Shown: piece by piece, positions 47,307 through 56,175 of the stretch | Position numbering within the stretch: the stretch's first letter is position 1 | Layout: each line of letters begins with the position of its first letter | NCBI RefSeq assembly: GCF_014696615.1 | Contig: NZ_JACJQJ010000014.1 | Span: forward strand, 1-64,000 | Reading direction: 5' to 3' | Source: Nostoc linckia FACHB-104 | GTDB taxonomy: Bacteria > Cyanobacteriota > Cyanobacteriia > Cyanobacteriales > Nostocaceae | DNA length: 64,000 bases | Notes under the pieces: model-generated | What the model was told of the DNA's origin: nothing | The model's database searches: none | Seen by the model: only the letters and a program-made list of their open reading frames with translations | Made by a program: the position numbers and the translations under genes

Positions 47307-48920
47307 TTGCCAAAAGATACCGTGTTTGATCTGGAAGCCTTTTTTCACCTTTCACCTGACCTATTCTGTATCATTGCAGCGGATGGTTGTTACCAAAAAG
47401 TGAATTCTGCATGGGAACAAATGTTGGGGTGGAAATCGGCAGACTTAATTGGGCATTCTTGGTTAGAGTTAGTGCATCCAGATGATATTGCGATCGCGCA
47501 TTTGCCAACTGCACAGCAAAATTTACATTTAGAAATCCGTTATCTGCATCAAGATGGTAGTTATTGCTGGTTGTCTTGGAGTTTATCTACCTCCCAAGAG
47601 GGATTGACATATGCAGTAGGCAAAGATTTCACTACACAACAGCAACAAATCACAGCACTTTCTACAGAAAGAAATAGCTTATATAACCTCCTCGATCAGT
47701 TACCAGCTTTTCTATATCTCCAACCGCAGGATTATGGAGTCGGCTTTTATAATCAACGCTTCCGGGAAGTTTTTGGCGATCCTACAGGGAAACGCTGTTA
47801 CGAAGCGATCGCAGGTTTAAAACAACCTTGTCCATCATGCCCCACTTTCCGGGTTTTTGATACTCAAGCACCGCAACTATGGGAATGGATTGATGGTAAA
47901 ACAAAGCAGGTGTATCAGATTTACGATTACCCCTTTAAGGATATGAATGGTAATCCAATGGTTGTGGAAATGGGTTTAAATATTACTCCGGTAAAACAAG
48001 CAGAAAAAGCTTTACGAGAACGAGAGATAGAATTAACCCAAAAAAATCAAGAACTGCAACAAACTCTTGATCAATTAAAAAGTACTCAAACACAACTGAT
48101 TCAAACTGAGAAAATGTCTTCTCTGGGACAATTAGTGGCGGGTGTGGCGCATGAAATTAATAATCCTGTGAATTTTATTCACGGTAATATTACTCATGCT
48201 AAAGACTATACTCAACAATTACTAGAACTCTTAACACTTTATCAAACAGAATATCCCCAACCAACTGCAGCAATTCAAGAATTCATAGAAGATATTGATT
48301 TAGAGTTCCTGATTGAAGACCTAGAAAAGTTACTAGACTCAATGAAAATTGGCAGCGATCGCATTCGCAATATTGTCCTTTCATTACGCAATTTCTCGCG
48401 CTTGGATGAAGCAGAAATGAAAGAAGTTGATATCCATAGCGGAATAGATAGTACGCTGATGATTTTGCAACATCGCTTTACCAGTAAAACAGAATCTCCG
48501 CACATCAATATTATTAAAGATTATGCTCAACTCCCCTTAATAGATTGCTATGTGGGGCAACTTAATCAAGTATTTATGAATATTATTACTAATGCAATTG
48601 ATGCTCTAGAAGAGTCAATGATTAATCAAAAAGTAAATGCACAACCTGAAATTACTATTCGGACTCAGCTAATAAATACTGATTGGGTTGCTATTGAAAT
48701 TAGTGATAATGGCATGGGAATATCTGAAGAAGTTCAGCAGCGTTTATTTGAACCATTTTTTACCACTAAACCTATAGGTAAAGGGACAGGTTTAGGAATG
48801 TCAATTAGCTATCAAATTATTACAGAAAAACATCAAGGAAAATTGCAATGTATTTCCTCCCTAGGAAAGGGAGCAAAGTTTGTAATTCAAATTCCAATTC
48901 AACAAACCATTGTCGATTAG
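47307..48920 (+). CDS. PAS-PAS histidine kinase (537 aa)
   Basis: A soluble sensor kinase without membrane segments. The first PAS domain (about 8-115) has SPDLFCIIAADGCYQKVN and ends with a PAC-like DGSYCWLSW. A second PAS (about 122-235) contains CYEAIAGLKQPCPSCP (Cys164, Cys175, Cys178), a cysteine pattern that could hold a metal cluster or respond to redox. A coiled linker leads to the phospho-acceptor His282 in [12 protein letters not shown] and an HATPase with ISDNGMGIS and GKGTGLGMS. The start is a TTG, accepted because GAAGG lies 9 bp before it; a GTG five codons later is an alternative. No response regulator is adjacent. Confidence 0.9.
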   Translation: MPKDTVFDLEAFFHLSPDLFCIIAADGCYQKVNSAWEQMLGWKSADLIGHSWLELVHPDDIAIAHLPTAQQNLHLEIRYLHQDGSYCWLSWSLSTSQEGLTYAVGKDFTTQQQQITALSTERNSLYNLLDQLPAFLYLQPQDYGVGFYNQRFREVFGDPTGKRCYEAIAGLKQPCPSCPTFRVFDTQAPQLWEWIDGKTKQVYQIYDYPFKDMNGNPMVVEMGLNITPVKQAEKALREREIELTQKNQELQQTLDQLKSTQTQLIQTEKMSSLGQLVAGVAHEINNPVNFIHGNITHAKDYTQQLLELLTLYQTEYPQPTAAIQEFIEDIDLEFLIEDLEKLLDSMKIGSDRIRNIVLSLRNFSRLDEAEMKEVDIHSGIDSTLMILQHRFTSKTESPHINIIKDYAQLPLIDCYVGQLNQVFMNIITNAIDALEESMINQKVNAQPEITIRTQLINTDWVAIEISDNGMGISEEVQQRLFEPFFTTKPIGKGTGLGMSISYQIITEKHQGKLQCISSLGKGAKFVIQIPIQQTIVD

Positions 48921-48950
48921 CAATTAGATCTATCTGCGTCGATGATGATT

Positions 48951-50621
48951 TTAAGCACCAGGTTTGAAATAATCGAGAAGGCGATCGCCTGAATCGGCGC
49001 GAACTAATGCCACCACGACATCTGGTAAACTTCTTAAACTAGGATAAACCAGATAACGTGCTTCCCAACGGGGGCGAAACTTTTCTTTGTAGGCGTGTAA
49101 GCCTTTAAAGTTGTAGAAGCGATTTAAATGTTCGTAGAGATAGCCTAATACTTTCTCTAAGCGGCGCGATTCTGGGGTTTCACCTACACCAGCTAAAGCA
49201 GAAAGTGCAAAATTAAAACTATCGTAATTTTTCTCTTTAAAATACTGGAGCATGGAACTAAATAGAAAGTCCATCGTGCCATTTTCCATTGATGGACGAT
49301 GGCGCATCATATCCAAAGTAACTTCATTATGTTGATACTCTGGCACAATATTGGCAAAGGCAGTAATTTTTCCTTGGGGTTCGTAAACCACAGCAATTAC
49401 ACAATCTCGCAAATAGGCTTCATCAAACCAACCCAGAGAAAACTTTTTTTCTGAACCTTGTACCATCTTCAACCATTCATCACTTACAGGTTTCAGTTGG
49501 CGTAATAATTCGTCAGGAATTGGTGGTTGGTAAAACTTGACTTCATAGCCTAGTTTTGTCAATTTATTAATTGCAGAGCGAAACTTTTGACCAGCTTTAC
49601 CTTGTAAAGTAAAAGTCTGCAGATCTACTATCGCTTCTTCACCAATTTTGAGTACCCGAAAACCGAGAGAAATGTAAATATCCAAATCATCGGGTAAGGT
49701 TTGGTAAAAGGCGGGATACCAGTCGTTACGCTGACAAAACTCCCCAAAAGCGGCTATTACCTCTTGACGTTCATCTATGGGGCCAATGGGATCTCCCAAT
49801 GCGATCGCACCTCTACCTTTGGGAACATAGGCGATGATACTGCGACCAGAAGAACTAAAATAATAACTTTTATCACTTAATAAGGTGTAGGCGGCTAAAG
49901 AAGAATGACCATATTTTTCGACAATTTCTTTAGCTTTATGGCGTTCATTTAGGGTTGCTGAATCACGCAAAAAAACTGGTTGTAATAGCATTACCAATGC
50001 ATAGATAAACGTACAAGCTGCTATTACATAAATTGAATCAGCAAAAAAATTACCAAATTGGGTTGTCGGTTGCAATCCAGCATTATCTTCTGTGAAAAAC
50101 ATGGCGAGAGTTTGAAATATTGCGTCTTGCCAATCAAAATTCACTGAAAATTTGCCATCTAGCAAGTAAAATCCAATTGTGCCGTATGCCAAAGTAAATA
50201 GTAAAGCGCCTAATAATACTCTAACTCCCCGTGCAATTGAAGGACGGTCTGATTGAGCAGTAAATACATGGCGCATGGAGATTAATTGCACCAACAATAT
50301 ACAAGAAAGTATACTCTCTTCATAGTCCCAACCCTTGACTAAATGACTAATAATAGAAATTACTATTAAACCAATTGTGAGTAACCAAGCAATACGTTTC
50401 CGTCGCAATAAGTTTGTTGCTAATGCTAATAATGCAAACCCAGTTAAAGCCGCAAATATATGTCCAGTAGCGCGAATTTCAAAGGGTAAGAATTGCTTTA
50501 ACCAGTGAGTCCGTTCAGGTAATGTCGGCGTAACAGCAGAAACCAAGTTGACTAATCCGACTAAAGCTGTGAGAAAAGCTGCAACTCTCAGTCCGATTTT
50601 GGTTTTTAATTTAGAAGTCAT
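48951..50621 (-). CDS. Phosphatidylglycerol lysyltransferase-like (DUF2156) membrane protein
   Basis: The N-terminal ~225 residues form about six to seven membrane helices. The C-terminal ~330 residues are a double GNAT-like aminoacyl-transferase domain of the MprF/LPG synthase type. Landmarks are YGHSSLAAYTLLSDKSYYFS, GRGAIALGDPIGP, FRSAINKLTKLGYEV and TLDMMRHRPSMENGTMDFLFS. Such proteins transfer an amino acid from aminoacyl-tRNA to phosphatidylglycerol, altering membrane charge. It is shorter than full MprF (no second flippase block). Upstream on the same strand is an exported esterase; the pairing recalls aminoacyl-lipid synthase/hydrolase pairs. Confidence 0.87.
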   Translation of the reverse strand: MTSKLKTKIGLRVAAFLTALVGLVNLVSAVTPTLPERTHWLKQFLPFEIRATGHIFAALTGFALLALATNLLRRKRIAWLLTIGLIVISIISHLVKGWDYEESILSCILLVQLISMRHVFTAQSDRPSIARGVRVLLGALLFTLAYGTIGFYLLDGKFSVNFDWQDAIFQTLAMFFTEDNAGLQPTTQFGNFFADSIYVIAACTFIYALVMLLQPVFLRDSATLNERHKAKEIVEKYGHSSLAAYTLLSDKSYYFSSSGRSIIAYVPKGRGAIALGDPIGPIDERQEVIAAFGEFCQRNDWYPAFYQTLPDDLDIYISLGFRVLKIGEEAIVDLQTFTLQGKAGQKFRSAINKLTKLGYEVKFYQPPIPDELLRQLKPVSDEWLKMVQGSEKKFSLGWFDEAYLRDCVIAVVYEPQGKITAFANIVPEYQHNEVTLDMMRHRPSMENGTMDFLFSSMLQYFKEKNYDSFNFALSALAGVGETPESRRLEKVLGYLYEHLNRFYNFKGLHAYKEKFRPRWEARYLVYPSLRSLPDVVVALVRADSGDRLLDYFKPGA

Positions 50622-50935
50622 TTTTCATTGATGATAAGTTAAGTAGGTCGGCAAAATTAAAGATAACTGGCTGTCATTTGTGATTTGTCATGTGTCCTTT
50701 GTCAGGATTTCAAGTGTTTAGAACAGTAGGATGTGTTACAGATGTGAAAGGATTTGGCACACAGAGGCAATGAAATTTAGCCGTAACGCACCATCCATGC
50801 TTTATAAATACCTCTTAATTTCTGAAATTATTTGTTTAGTAAGAGAACAGGAAATAGGGAAGAATAAATAAAAGTGTACTTAGGTTGGTTTAAAAATCAA
50901 ATATGAGTCCTACAATTGCTTGTTAAGGTATATCT
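50622..50935. other. Spacer between esterase and DUF2156 genes
   Basis: It holds a gtcatttgtgatttgtcat repeat-like stretch and a half palindrome (cgtaacgcacc) of the GCGTAACGCA family near 50782. No gene was seen. Confidence 0.55.
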
Positions 50936-51850
50936 TTATTTAGCATTCTTAACTTTTGCATTATCAAACTGTTTCCCTACATACGAAAGTGAATCTCTCA
51001 GGTGTTTGTGAAAATAGTTCCAGCCAAAATCTGCACCAGATACACCATGCCCACCAGGAAAGGCATAGAATATATTAGCAACACCTAATTTGTTTAAAGT
51101 CTTGTGAAAAGCTTGAGTAGAAGCTAAGAATTCCACATCGCTGCGTCCGGAATCAAGATAAACTCGTAATCGCTTTTTATCGGGAATAGCTAATTTTTGC
51201 ACAATCAGTTCGGGGCTATTTTGGGGGCCGCTATTATCTGTAAAGTAACCACAATGGCTAAACAGAACATTGAAGTTATTCAGATAGCGTAACCCGATGT
51301 TAAATGCTCCCCATCCTCCAGAAGATACACCTCCCATCGCCCAAAATTGCGGATTATCTAAAGTGCGATAATTTGACTTGACAACTTTGACTAATTCCGA
51401 ACCAATTAAAGTGCCAATTTTGCCATTAGGGCCATCAAAATAATCTGGATCGTATAAAGGACTAGAACCACGATTATCATTACCATCAGGTGTAATTACA
51501 ATTGATGGGGCTAATTTTTTACTTTGATACAGTTCATGTAGTACATCTAAAAGTGCATATTTATCAGCAAAAGCACGTTCGTTATCATGTCCCCCATGTA
51601 ATAAAAAAATAACAGGATAGCGCTTTTGGGGATTTTGGCGATAATCAGGCGGTAAAATTAGCCCATAGTTGCGGACTTGTCCCATTGCTTGGGAGTTAAA
51701 GCTTTTTAGCTGAAACTCTAACCCTGTATTTGCTTGTGCTTTAGGTGGATCTAATTGCGGCGCGCCTAAAATAAACACGTAGCCGTAACCAGCCGCTGTT
51801 AAAAAGGCGATCGCACTTGCTAAACTAATGACAACGCGAGAGATTTTCAT
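50936..51850 (-). CDS. Exported alpha/beta-hydrolase esterase (esterase D-like)
   Basis: A signal/anchor segment (residues 7-29) precedes a hydrolase domain. The oxyanion region is FLLHGGHDNERAF. The nucleophile elbow is MGGVSSGGWGA, with the first Ser of VSS as the likely nucleophile. An Asp in VYLDSGRSDVEF and the His of FPGGHGVSGADF complete the triad. It resembles the esterase D/antigen 85-like group that cleaves small esters outside the cytoplasm. At 304 aa the length is normal. The downstream neighbour on the same strand is a lysyl-phosphatidylglycerol-synthase-like gene, so aminoacyl-lipid hydrolysis is a possible substrate class (inference). Confidence 0.87.
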   Translation of the reverse strand: MKISRVVISLASAIAFLTAAGYGYVFILGAPQLDPPKAQANTGLEFQLKSFNSQAMGQVRNYGLILPPDYRQNPQKRYPVIFLLHGGHDNERAFADKYALLDVLHELYQSKKLAPSIVITPDGNDNRGSSPLYDPDYFDGPNGKIGTLIGSELVKVVKSNYRTLDNPQFWAMGGVSSGGWGAFNIGLRYLNNFNVLFSHCGYFTDNSGPQNSPELIVQKLAIPDKKRLRVYLDSGRSDVEFLASTQAFHKTLNKLGVANIFYAFPGGHGVSGADFGWNYFHKHLRDSLSYVGKQFDNAKVKNAK

Positions 51851-52133
51851 ACTTATTTATCTCCACCTTCAGATCAATAGCACAACCCAAATAATTATAT
51901 CTTGGTCAAAGAAACTGCAAACATATAGTATTCCTATTGAGTTGGAAAAATATACTTACAGTAGTCAATTGTTACGTTACCCTACTTGATATTTAATTGC
52001 TACAAGTATCTTGTTTCAGACAGCTTTATCTAATTAATCACAAATATTTTTACTTATTGATTTTTAATTTATTTCTAGAGATAATAAAAGGCTCTTGTTT
52101 GTAATACAGCATAACCAAGCCTTTATTATCAAT

Positions 52134-52454
52134 ATGTCAATTAGTTGGGTTTACCTTGTTGGAGCAGTAATTTTTGAAGTTTTAGGTACAACTTGTATGA
52201 AGTTGTCCCAAGGATTTACTAACATCGTTCCTTCGGTATTAATATTTATATGTTATGGACTTTGTTTTACCTGTATGACTCTGTGTCTGCAAAAAATTGA
52301 TGTTAGTATTGCTTATTCTTTTTGGGCTGGGTTAGGAACTACACTGATTGCACTTATTGGTATTATTTTCTTTCGTGAATCTGCTAGTAGTATCAAACTT
52401 ATATCTATGGCGTTGATAATTATTGGGGTGATTGGTTTAAATTCTGCTAAATAG
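52134..52454 (+). CDS. Small multidrug resistance (SMR) efflux protein
   Basis: A 106-aa four-helix proton-coupled exporter. Glu15 in VGAVIFEVLG corresponds to the essential membrane glutamate (Glu14 of EmrE). The middle motif AYSFWAGLGTTLIALIG matches the EmrE tryptophan-glycine helix, and the last helix is ISMALIIIGVIGLN. The frame extends to a TTG 39 bp upstream, but this ATG gives the family's standard length and N-terminus. The next gene is convergent across a composite repeat. The substrate (quaternary ammonium, guanidinium or others) is not deducible. Confidence 0.93.
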   Translation: MSISWVYLVGAVIFEVLGTTCMKLSQGFTNIVPSVLIFICYGLCFTCMTLCLQKIDVSIAYSFWAGLGTTLIALIGIIFFRESASSIKLISMALIIIGVIGLNSAK

Positions 52455-52485
52455 ATATACTCTAATACGCTTGGGTTAAGCTCAT

Positions 52486-52665
52486 TAGCGATTGATTTGT
52501 CACTTATTAAAGAAGCCAGCTCAATTGGGGGATTCTCCCCCAAACCCCCGATTGGGTGACGGTTGCGTCCCCCAAACCCCCTCCAAAATTATTATTCGGT
52601 TTTTTTTGTTGAGTAACTAGTTTTTTGGTTTTGTTATCAATTAATTTTCTTAACTGAACCATATT
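52486..52665. repeat. Composite dispersed repeat, copy 3 (without insert)
   Basis: This 180-bp copy runs from tagcgattgattt through the tgggggattctccccca-type hairpin and C-tracts to gttgagtaactagttttttg, ending near ctgaaccatatt. It is uninterrupted at the point where copies 1 and 2 have 100-130 bp inserts, so it may be the ancestral form. It lies between convergent genes and may help terminate both. Confidence 0.85.
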
Positions 52666-52737
52666 GGATTATATAGGTAGATGCATTAGCAAATAAATTG
52701 GTCAAACAGTGTATTTTAAGTGAGTGAAATACTTGTT

Positions 52738-53964
52738 TTATTTAACGTTTAAAAACGCAAATTTGCCTTTCACCCCGTTTGGTTCCATTTTCAGTTGAGC
52801 AACGTAAAAATCTTTTTGAATGACATCACCAACTGGTGTAAAAGCAATTTCACCCAAAGGAGTTTGATAAGTTCCTTTGAGTAATTCTTGATTTAATGCT
52901 TTACGCAGTTGTGGTAATGAAAGTTGATTAATATTCCCTTTTTTATCTAAAGATTGCAGCGCTTCTACATATACCTGTAACGCAGCAAAAGCTTGAGCGC
53001 TGACTTGGGGTGGTTCTCTACGATATTGCTCAAAATAAGCTTTGCGAAATGCAGTGTTAATTTCACTCTGATATTCTGGACTATAAGCTTGGGCAATAAT
53101 CACGCCATCACAAAGAGCTTTACATACTGAAAATATATGAGATGTATTAAACCCATTACCACCAATAATAATTCCTTTATATCCAAGTTCTCGTAGTTGT
53201 TTAACTAAATTACCTCCATCAACAGCTAAACCAGAGATAATTGCTAAATCTGGTTTTAAATTAATTGCACTACTGGCTTGGGTTTGAAAGTCGGTATCTG
53301 TAGTTTGGAATTTTTGAACTGTAACTAAATCTAGTCCTAAATCTTTAACTGTTTTCTGAAATATTTCTGTTTCTGATTTATTAAAAGCATCATTTTGGGC
53401 GTAGAATACAGCTACTCTTTTAATATTATGATTTTGTTTGATTGCTGCTTTCACTGCATAAGGTGCAACAACAGCAACTGAGGAAGAAACGCGAGCCACA
53501 TAATCACCAATTTCGGGAATACCTTTAGCTGTATTTGATGCGCCGATAACTGGAACTTGATTGCGTTCGGCAATGGGATTAGCACTAAAAGCTTGTTGTG
53601 ATAGAGTAGGGCCAATAATCCCTACAACTTTATTTTGATTAATTAAAGTTTGAAAAGCATTCACGGTTCCTACTTCATCGCCACCAGTATCTTGAAAGAT
53701 TAATTTAATCGGTTTGCCATTGATACCGCCTTTGCCGTTAAAATATTTTTGGGCAATTTTTACGCCATCAGTTCCTTCTTGACCGAGTAATGCTACATTA
53801 CTTGTTTGAGCAAAAGCAATACCAATAGGAATACCATTAATTGTTTCTAATATCGATGTATTATTAGTTGTGGGTGTTGTATTTTTATTACTTTGACTAC
53901 AGGCTATCAACAATACAGAGCAGGTAAATAATAAGACAGCTTGCCGAGCGATCGCATTTTTCAT
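52738..53964 (-). CDS. Branched-chain amino acid/urea-type ABC transporter binding lipoprotein
   Basis: A periplasmic type I substrate-binding protein (Leu/Ile/Val-binding family). The lipobox is LLIACS with lipidated Cys22. GIAFAQTSNVALLGQEGTDG opens the mature ligand domain, and VVGIIGPTLSQQAFSANPI and AVFYAQNDAFNKS are the hinge-domain blocks. It is 408 aa, typical of the family. The substrate could be amino acids (NatB-like), amides or urea. No permease or ATPase gene is beside it, so it must work with components encoded elsewhere. The gene is monocistronic, facing the SMR gene. Confidence 0.9.
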   Translation of the reverse strand: MKNAIARQAVLLFTCSVLLIACSQSNKNTTPTTNNTSILETINGIPIGIAFAQTSNVALLGQEGTDGVKIAQKYFNGKGGINGKPIKLIFQDTGGDEVGTVNAFQTLINQNKVVGIIGPTLSQQAFSANPIAERNQVPVIGASNTAKGIPEIGDYVARVSSSVAVVAPYAVKAAIKQNHNIKRVAVFYAQNDAFNKSETEIFQKTVKDLGLDLVTVQKFQTTDTDFQTQASSAINLKPDLAIISGLAVDGGNLVKQLRELGYKGIIIGGNGFNTSHIFSVCKALCDGVIIAQAYSPEYQSEINTAFRKAYFEQYRREPPQVSAQAFAALQVYVEALQSLDKKGNINQLSLPQLRKALNQELLKGTYQTPLGEIAFTPVGDVIQKDFYVAQLKMEPNGVKGKFAFLNVK

Positions 53965-54024
53965 GGCTACATTTAATGATAATAATTTACATAAATTTAA
54001 TAGCGTAAAAAGTCGAATTATTTG

Positions 54025-54771
54025 TTATTTTTCGTTAATTTTATCATCAGTAATTTCAACTGTCGCTACAGTTTGTTTGAGAGATTTTTGAGCAACTTTG
54101 GTTATATATATAGTCACTGCCACCGTAGCAATTAAACCCACTATTTGTATCATCCATTCCCCAATTTGAGCTTGGGTATTACTAGGATGATTGCTTGTAT
54201 TCAGCATTGTCAGATTTGTCGCCAAAGAGCCGATGTAAACGTACATCACACTTCCGGGAATAATGCCAAAAGAACCTAAGATATAATCTTTAAGGGAAAC
54301 TTGTGTGACTCCAAAAGCATAATTTAATAGGTTGAACGGAAAGATAGGAGATAGACGAGTTAGTAAAACAATTTTCCACCCTTGTTGTGAGACAGCCAAA
54401 TCAATTGCTTTAAATTTAGGATGTTTTTCTAGTTGTTGCGCTACCCAATCCCGTGATAAATAGCGCCCAATTAAGAAAGCTAAAGTGGCTCCAATAGTTG
54501 CAGCAATTATGACATAAATAGAACCCCAAAAAACACCAAATAAACAACCGCCTTTTAATGTCAAAATAGAACCTGGTATAAATAATAAAGTCGCTAAGTT
54601 GTAAATGGCGATAAAAGCAATCGGGCCAAAATAGCCAAGACTGTTAACCCACATTATGAGTATATGTAAGATTTCTTGGATATTGAGATGTTGGCTAGCA
54701 ATTATGATTGTGGCAACTAGACAACTTAATAGTAAGAATTTAAATTTAGGATACGATTGGCGCTTTGGCAT
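54025..54771 (-). CDS. TVP38/TMEM64 (DedA/VTT-domain) membrane protein
   Basis: This 248-aa protein has about five to six helices and the VTT-domain hallmarks. These are IPGSILTLKGGCLFG, the glycine-rich YVIIAATIGATLAFLIGRY, the re-entrant region LTRLSPIFPFNLLNYAFG, and FGIIPGSVMYVYIGS. Members move lipids or act in envelope homeostasis. It is 83 bp downstream of a glycosyltransferase gene on the same strand and probably co-transcribed. VTT proteins are often found beside TIGR04283-type transferases in cyanobacteria, as I recall. Confidence 0.9.
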   Translation of the reverse strand: MPKRQSYPKFKFLLLSCLVATIIIASQHLNIQEILHILIMWVNSLGYFGPIAFIAIYNLATLLFIPGSILTLKGGCLFGVFWGSIYVIIAATIGATLAFLIGRYLSRDWVAQQLEKHPKFKAIDLAVSQQGWKIVLLTRLSPIFPFNLLNYAFGVTQVSLKDYILGSFGIIPGSVMYVYIGSLATNLTMLNTSNHPSNTQAQIGEWMIQIVGLIATVAVTIYITKVAQKSLKQTVATVEITDDKINEK

Positions 54772-54854
54772 TTTCAGTTATCAGTGATGAACCTGTTTAC
54801 TGTTGAGCGTCTTGCTATCTACAACCAAAATATTCTACTTCCCTGAGAATCAGC

Positions 54855-55577
54855 TTAAATCTTTCTAAATTTTCCCTGGCGATACCAGCTACGAATTCGC
54901 TCAGGTGATACGCCCAGTAGATAAGCGATAATTACTATTTGATTAATCAGGGTGGTTTGAAAAATTCCCTTTTTTAACCATCGCCGCGCAGATGTGATAA
55001 CTGGTACGGGAATAATTGTAATTTTACCCATGCGTTTTAAACGGCGGATGAGTTCAAAGTCTTCCATAATAGGCAATTCAGGAAAACAGCCTATTTTCTG
55101 AAACATTGGCTTAGTGATAAAAATAGCTTGGTCACCATAGGGCATTTGCAGAAAATGCGATCGCAAATTTATTCCCCATTCCACCAACCGGATACCCCAA
55201 GATGATGCATCAATCCGCAACCTAAACGCACCCGCCACGGTTTTTGGTTGTGGGAGTGCAGTCCGCACCATCGCATCAAAGCCAGCAGGTAAGCGAGTAT
55301 CAGCGTGGAGAAACAGCAGAATCTCACCGCTAGCAGCTACAGCACCCGCATTCATTTGCATCGCTCGCCCAGGAGATGAGACGATAACTTTCACACCTAA
55401 TGACTGGGCTATAGCTACAGTGTCATCTTGAGAGCCACCATCAACCACAATGATTTCTGTATTTATACTGCCTTGAGTTGTGATAATTGCCTCTGCAATA
55501 TTTGCAGCCTCATTTAACGCGGGAATAATAATCGAAAGTTTAGGAATGTTTATAGAGATAGTTTCATGATTTAACAA
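54855..55577 (-). CDS. Glycosyltransferase, TIGR04283 (arsenosugar biosynthesis-like) family
   Basis: A GT-A family 2 enzyme of 240 aa: LSIIIPALNEAANIAEAI, VVDGGSQDDTVAIAQ, GRAMQMNAGAVAASGEILLFLHADTRLP in blocks, then MPYGDQAIFI and IMEDFELIRRLKRMGK. These fit the TIGR04283 group associated with arsenosugar synthesis. The start codon is TTG; it is supported by a strong AAGGAG site 11 bp upstream and no in-frame ATG nearby. No arsM or radical-SAM arsenosugar gene is in the window, so the arsenic link is inference from family. Together with the TVP38 gene it forms a two-gene unit. Confidence 0.88.
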   Translation of the reverse strand: MLNHETISINIPKLSIIIPALNEAANIAEAIITTQGSINTEIIVVDGGSQDDTVAIAQSLGVKVIVSSPGRAMQMNAGAVAASGEILLFLHADTRLPAGFDAMVRTALPQPKTVAGAFRLRIDASSWGIRLVEWGINLRSHFLQMPYGDQAIFITKPMFQKIGCFPELPIMEDFELIRRLKRMGKITIIPVPVITSARRWLKKGIFQTTLINQIVIIAYLLGVSPERIRSWYRQGKFRKI

Positions 55578-55742
55578 TTTTATTCTTGCTCCTTCCTGAG
55601 CGCTTTCTTTTTTCTTAGAGTAATACCACGTTTCACTAAAATATAAAATTTATACCAATTCAAATAATGTTTGCGGCAGATAAATTCTTTGTAGGGGCAC
55701 GGCAAGAGGCAAAAACAAGAGGTAGGAAATATTAGGAAAGTC

Positions 55743-55994
55743 GCTACTGAGTTAAGAATAGCCACTACTGAGTTGAGCAAAGCCACTATTGAGTTAAGAA
55801 TAGCCGCTACTGAGTTGAGCAAAGCCACTATTGAGTTGAGAATAGCCACTACTGAGTTGAGAATAGCCACTACTGAGTTGAGAATAGCCACTACTGAGTT
55901 GAGAATAGCCGCTACTGAGTTGAGCAAAGCCACTACTGAGTTGAGAATAGCCACTACTGAGTTGAGAATAGCCACTACTGAGTTGAGAATAGCC
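55743..55994. repeat. 21-bp minisatellite, 12 units
   Basis: Twelve head-to-tail units of 21 bp, most reading actactgagttgagaatagc plus c. Variants gct/act at the start and gagcaaagcc/gagaatagcc at the end show a higher-order pattern. There are no unique spacers, so it is not a CRISPR. Because 21 is a multiple of three, both strands read through as 7-residue repeats (ATTELRI on plus, LNSVVAI on minus), but neither has a convincing start and ribosome site. The array ends in a hairpin (gccactat ... atagtggc, 55993-56016). Confidence 0.92.
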
Positions 55995-56119
55995 ACTATT
56001 GACTTAACGATAGTGGCTTCTGTTGTTGTAACTATCTGCCACGTGATGCATTCAAAATGGTATTCTTGGGTTCAGACATGATAACAATGCCTAATCGTTC
56101 CAATTTATTCATAAAAATA

Positions 56120-56142
56120 GGGACACAAATTATTTGTGTCCC
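56120..56142 (-). terminator. Perfect palindrome downstream of the malectin/propeller gene
   Basis: Arms gggacacaaat and atttgtgtccc pair fully around one base. It is about 125 bp downstream of the stop of the minus-strand giant gene and could act as its terminator. Confidence 0.45.
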
Positions 56143-56175
56143 TGTAATATCTTAAAAACGATTTAGAACCACTAA

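Noticed and set aside
52486-52665. Composite repeat as an inverted-repeat transposon
   Set aside because: The two ends do not form convincing terminal inverted repeats (only a few matching bases around attgat), and no transposase is encoded.
55743-55994. CRISPR array
   Set aside because: Units are contiguous with no spacers, and no cas genes are present.
55580-56081. Heptapeptide-repeat proteins on either strand of the 21-bp array
   Set aside because: Both frames are open only because the unit is 21 bp without stops. No good start with ribosome site and no conserved flanking domain.
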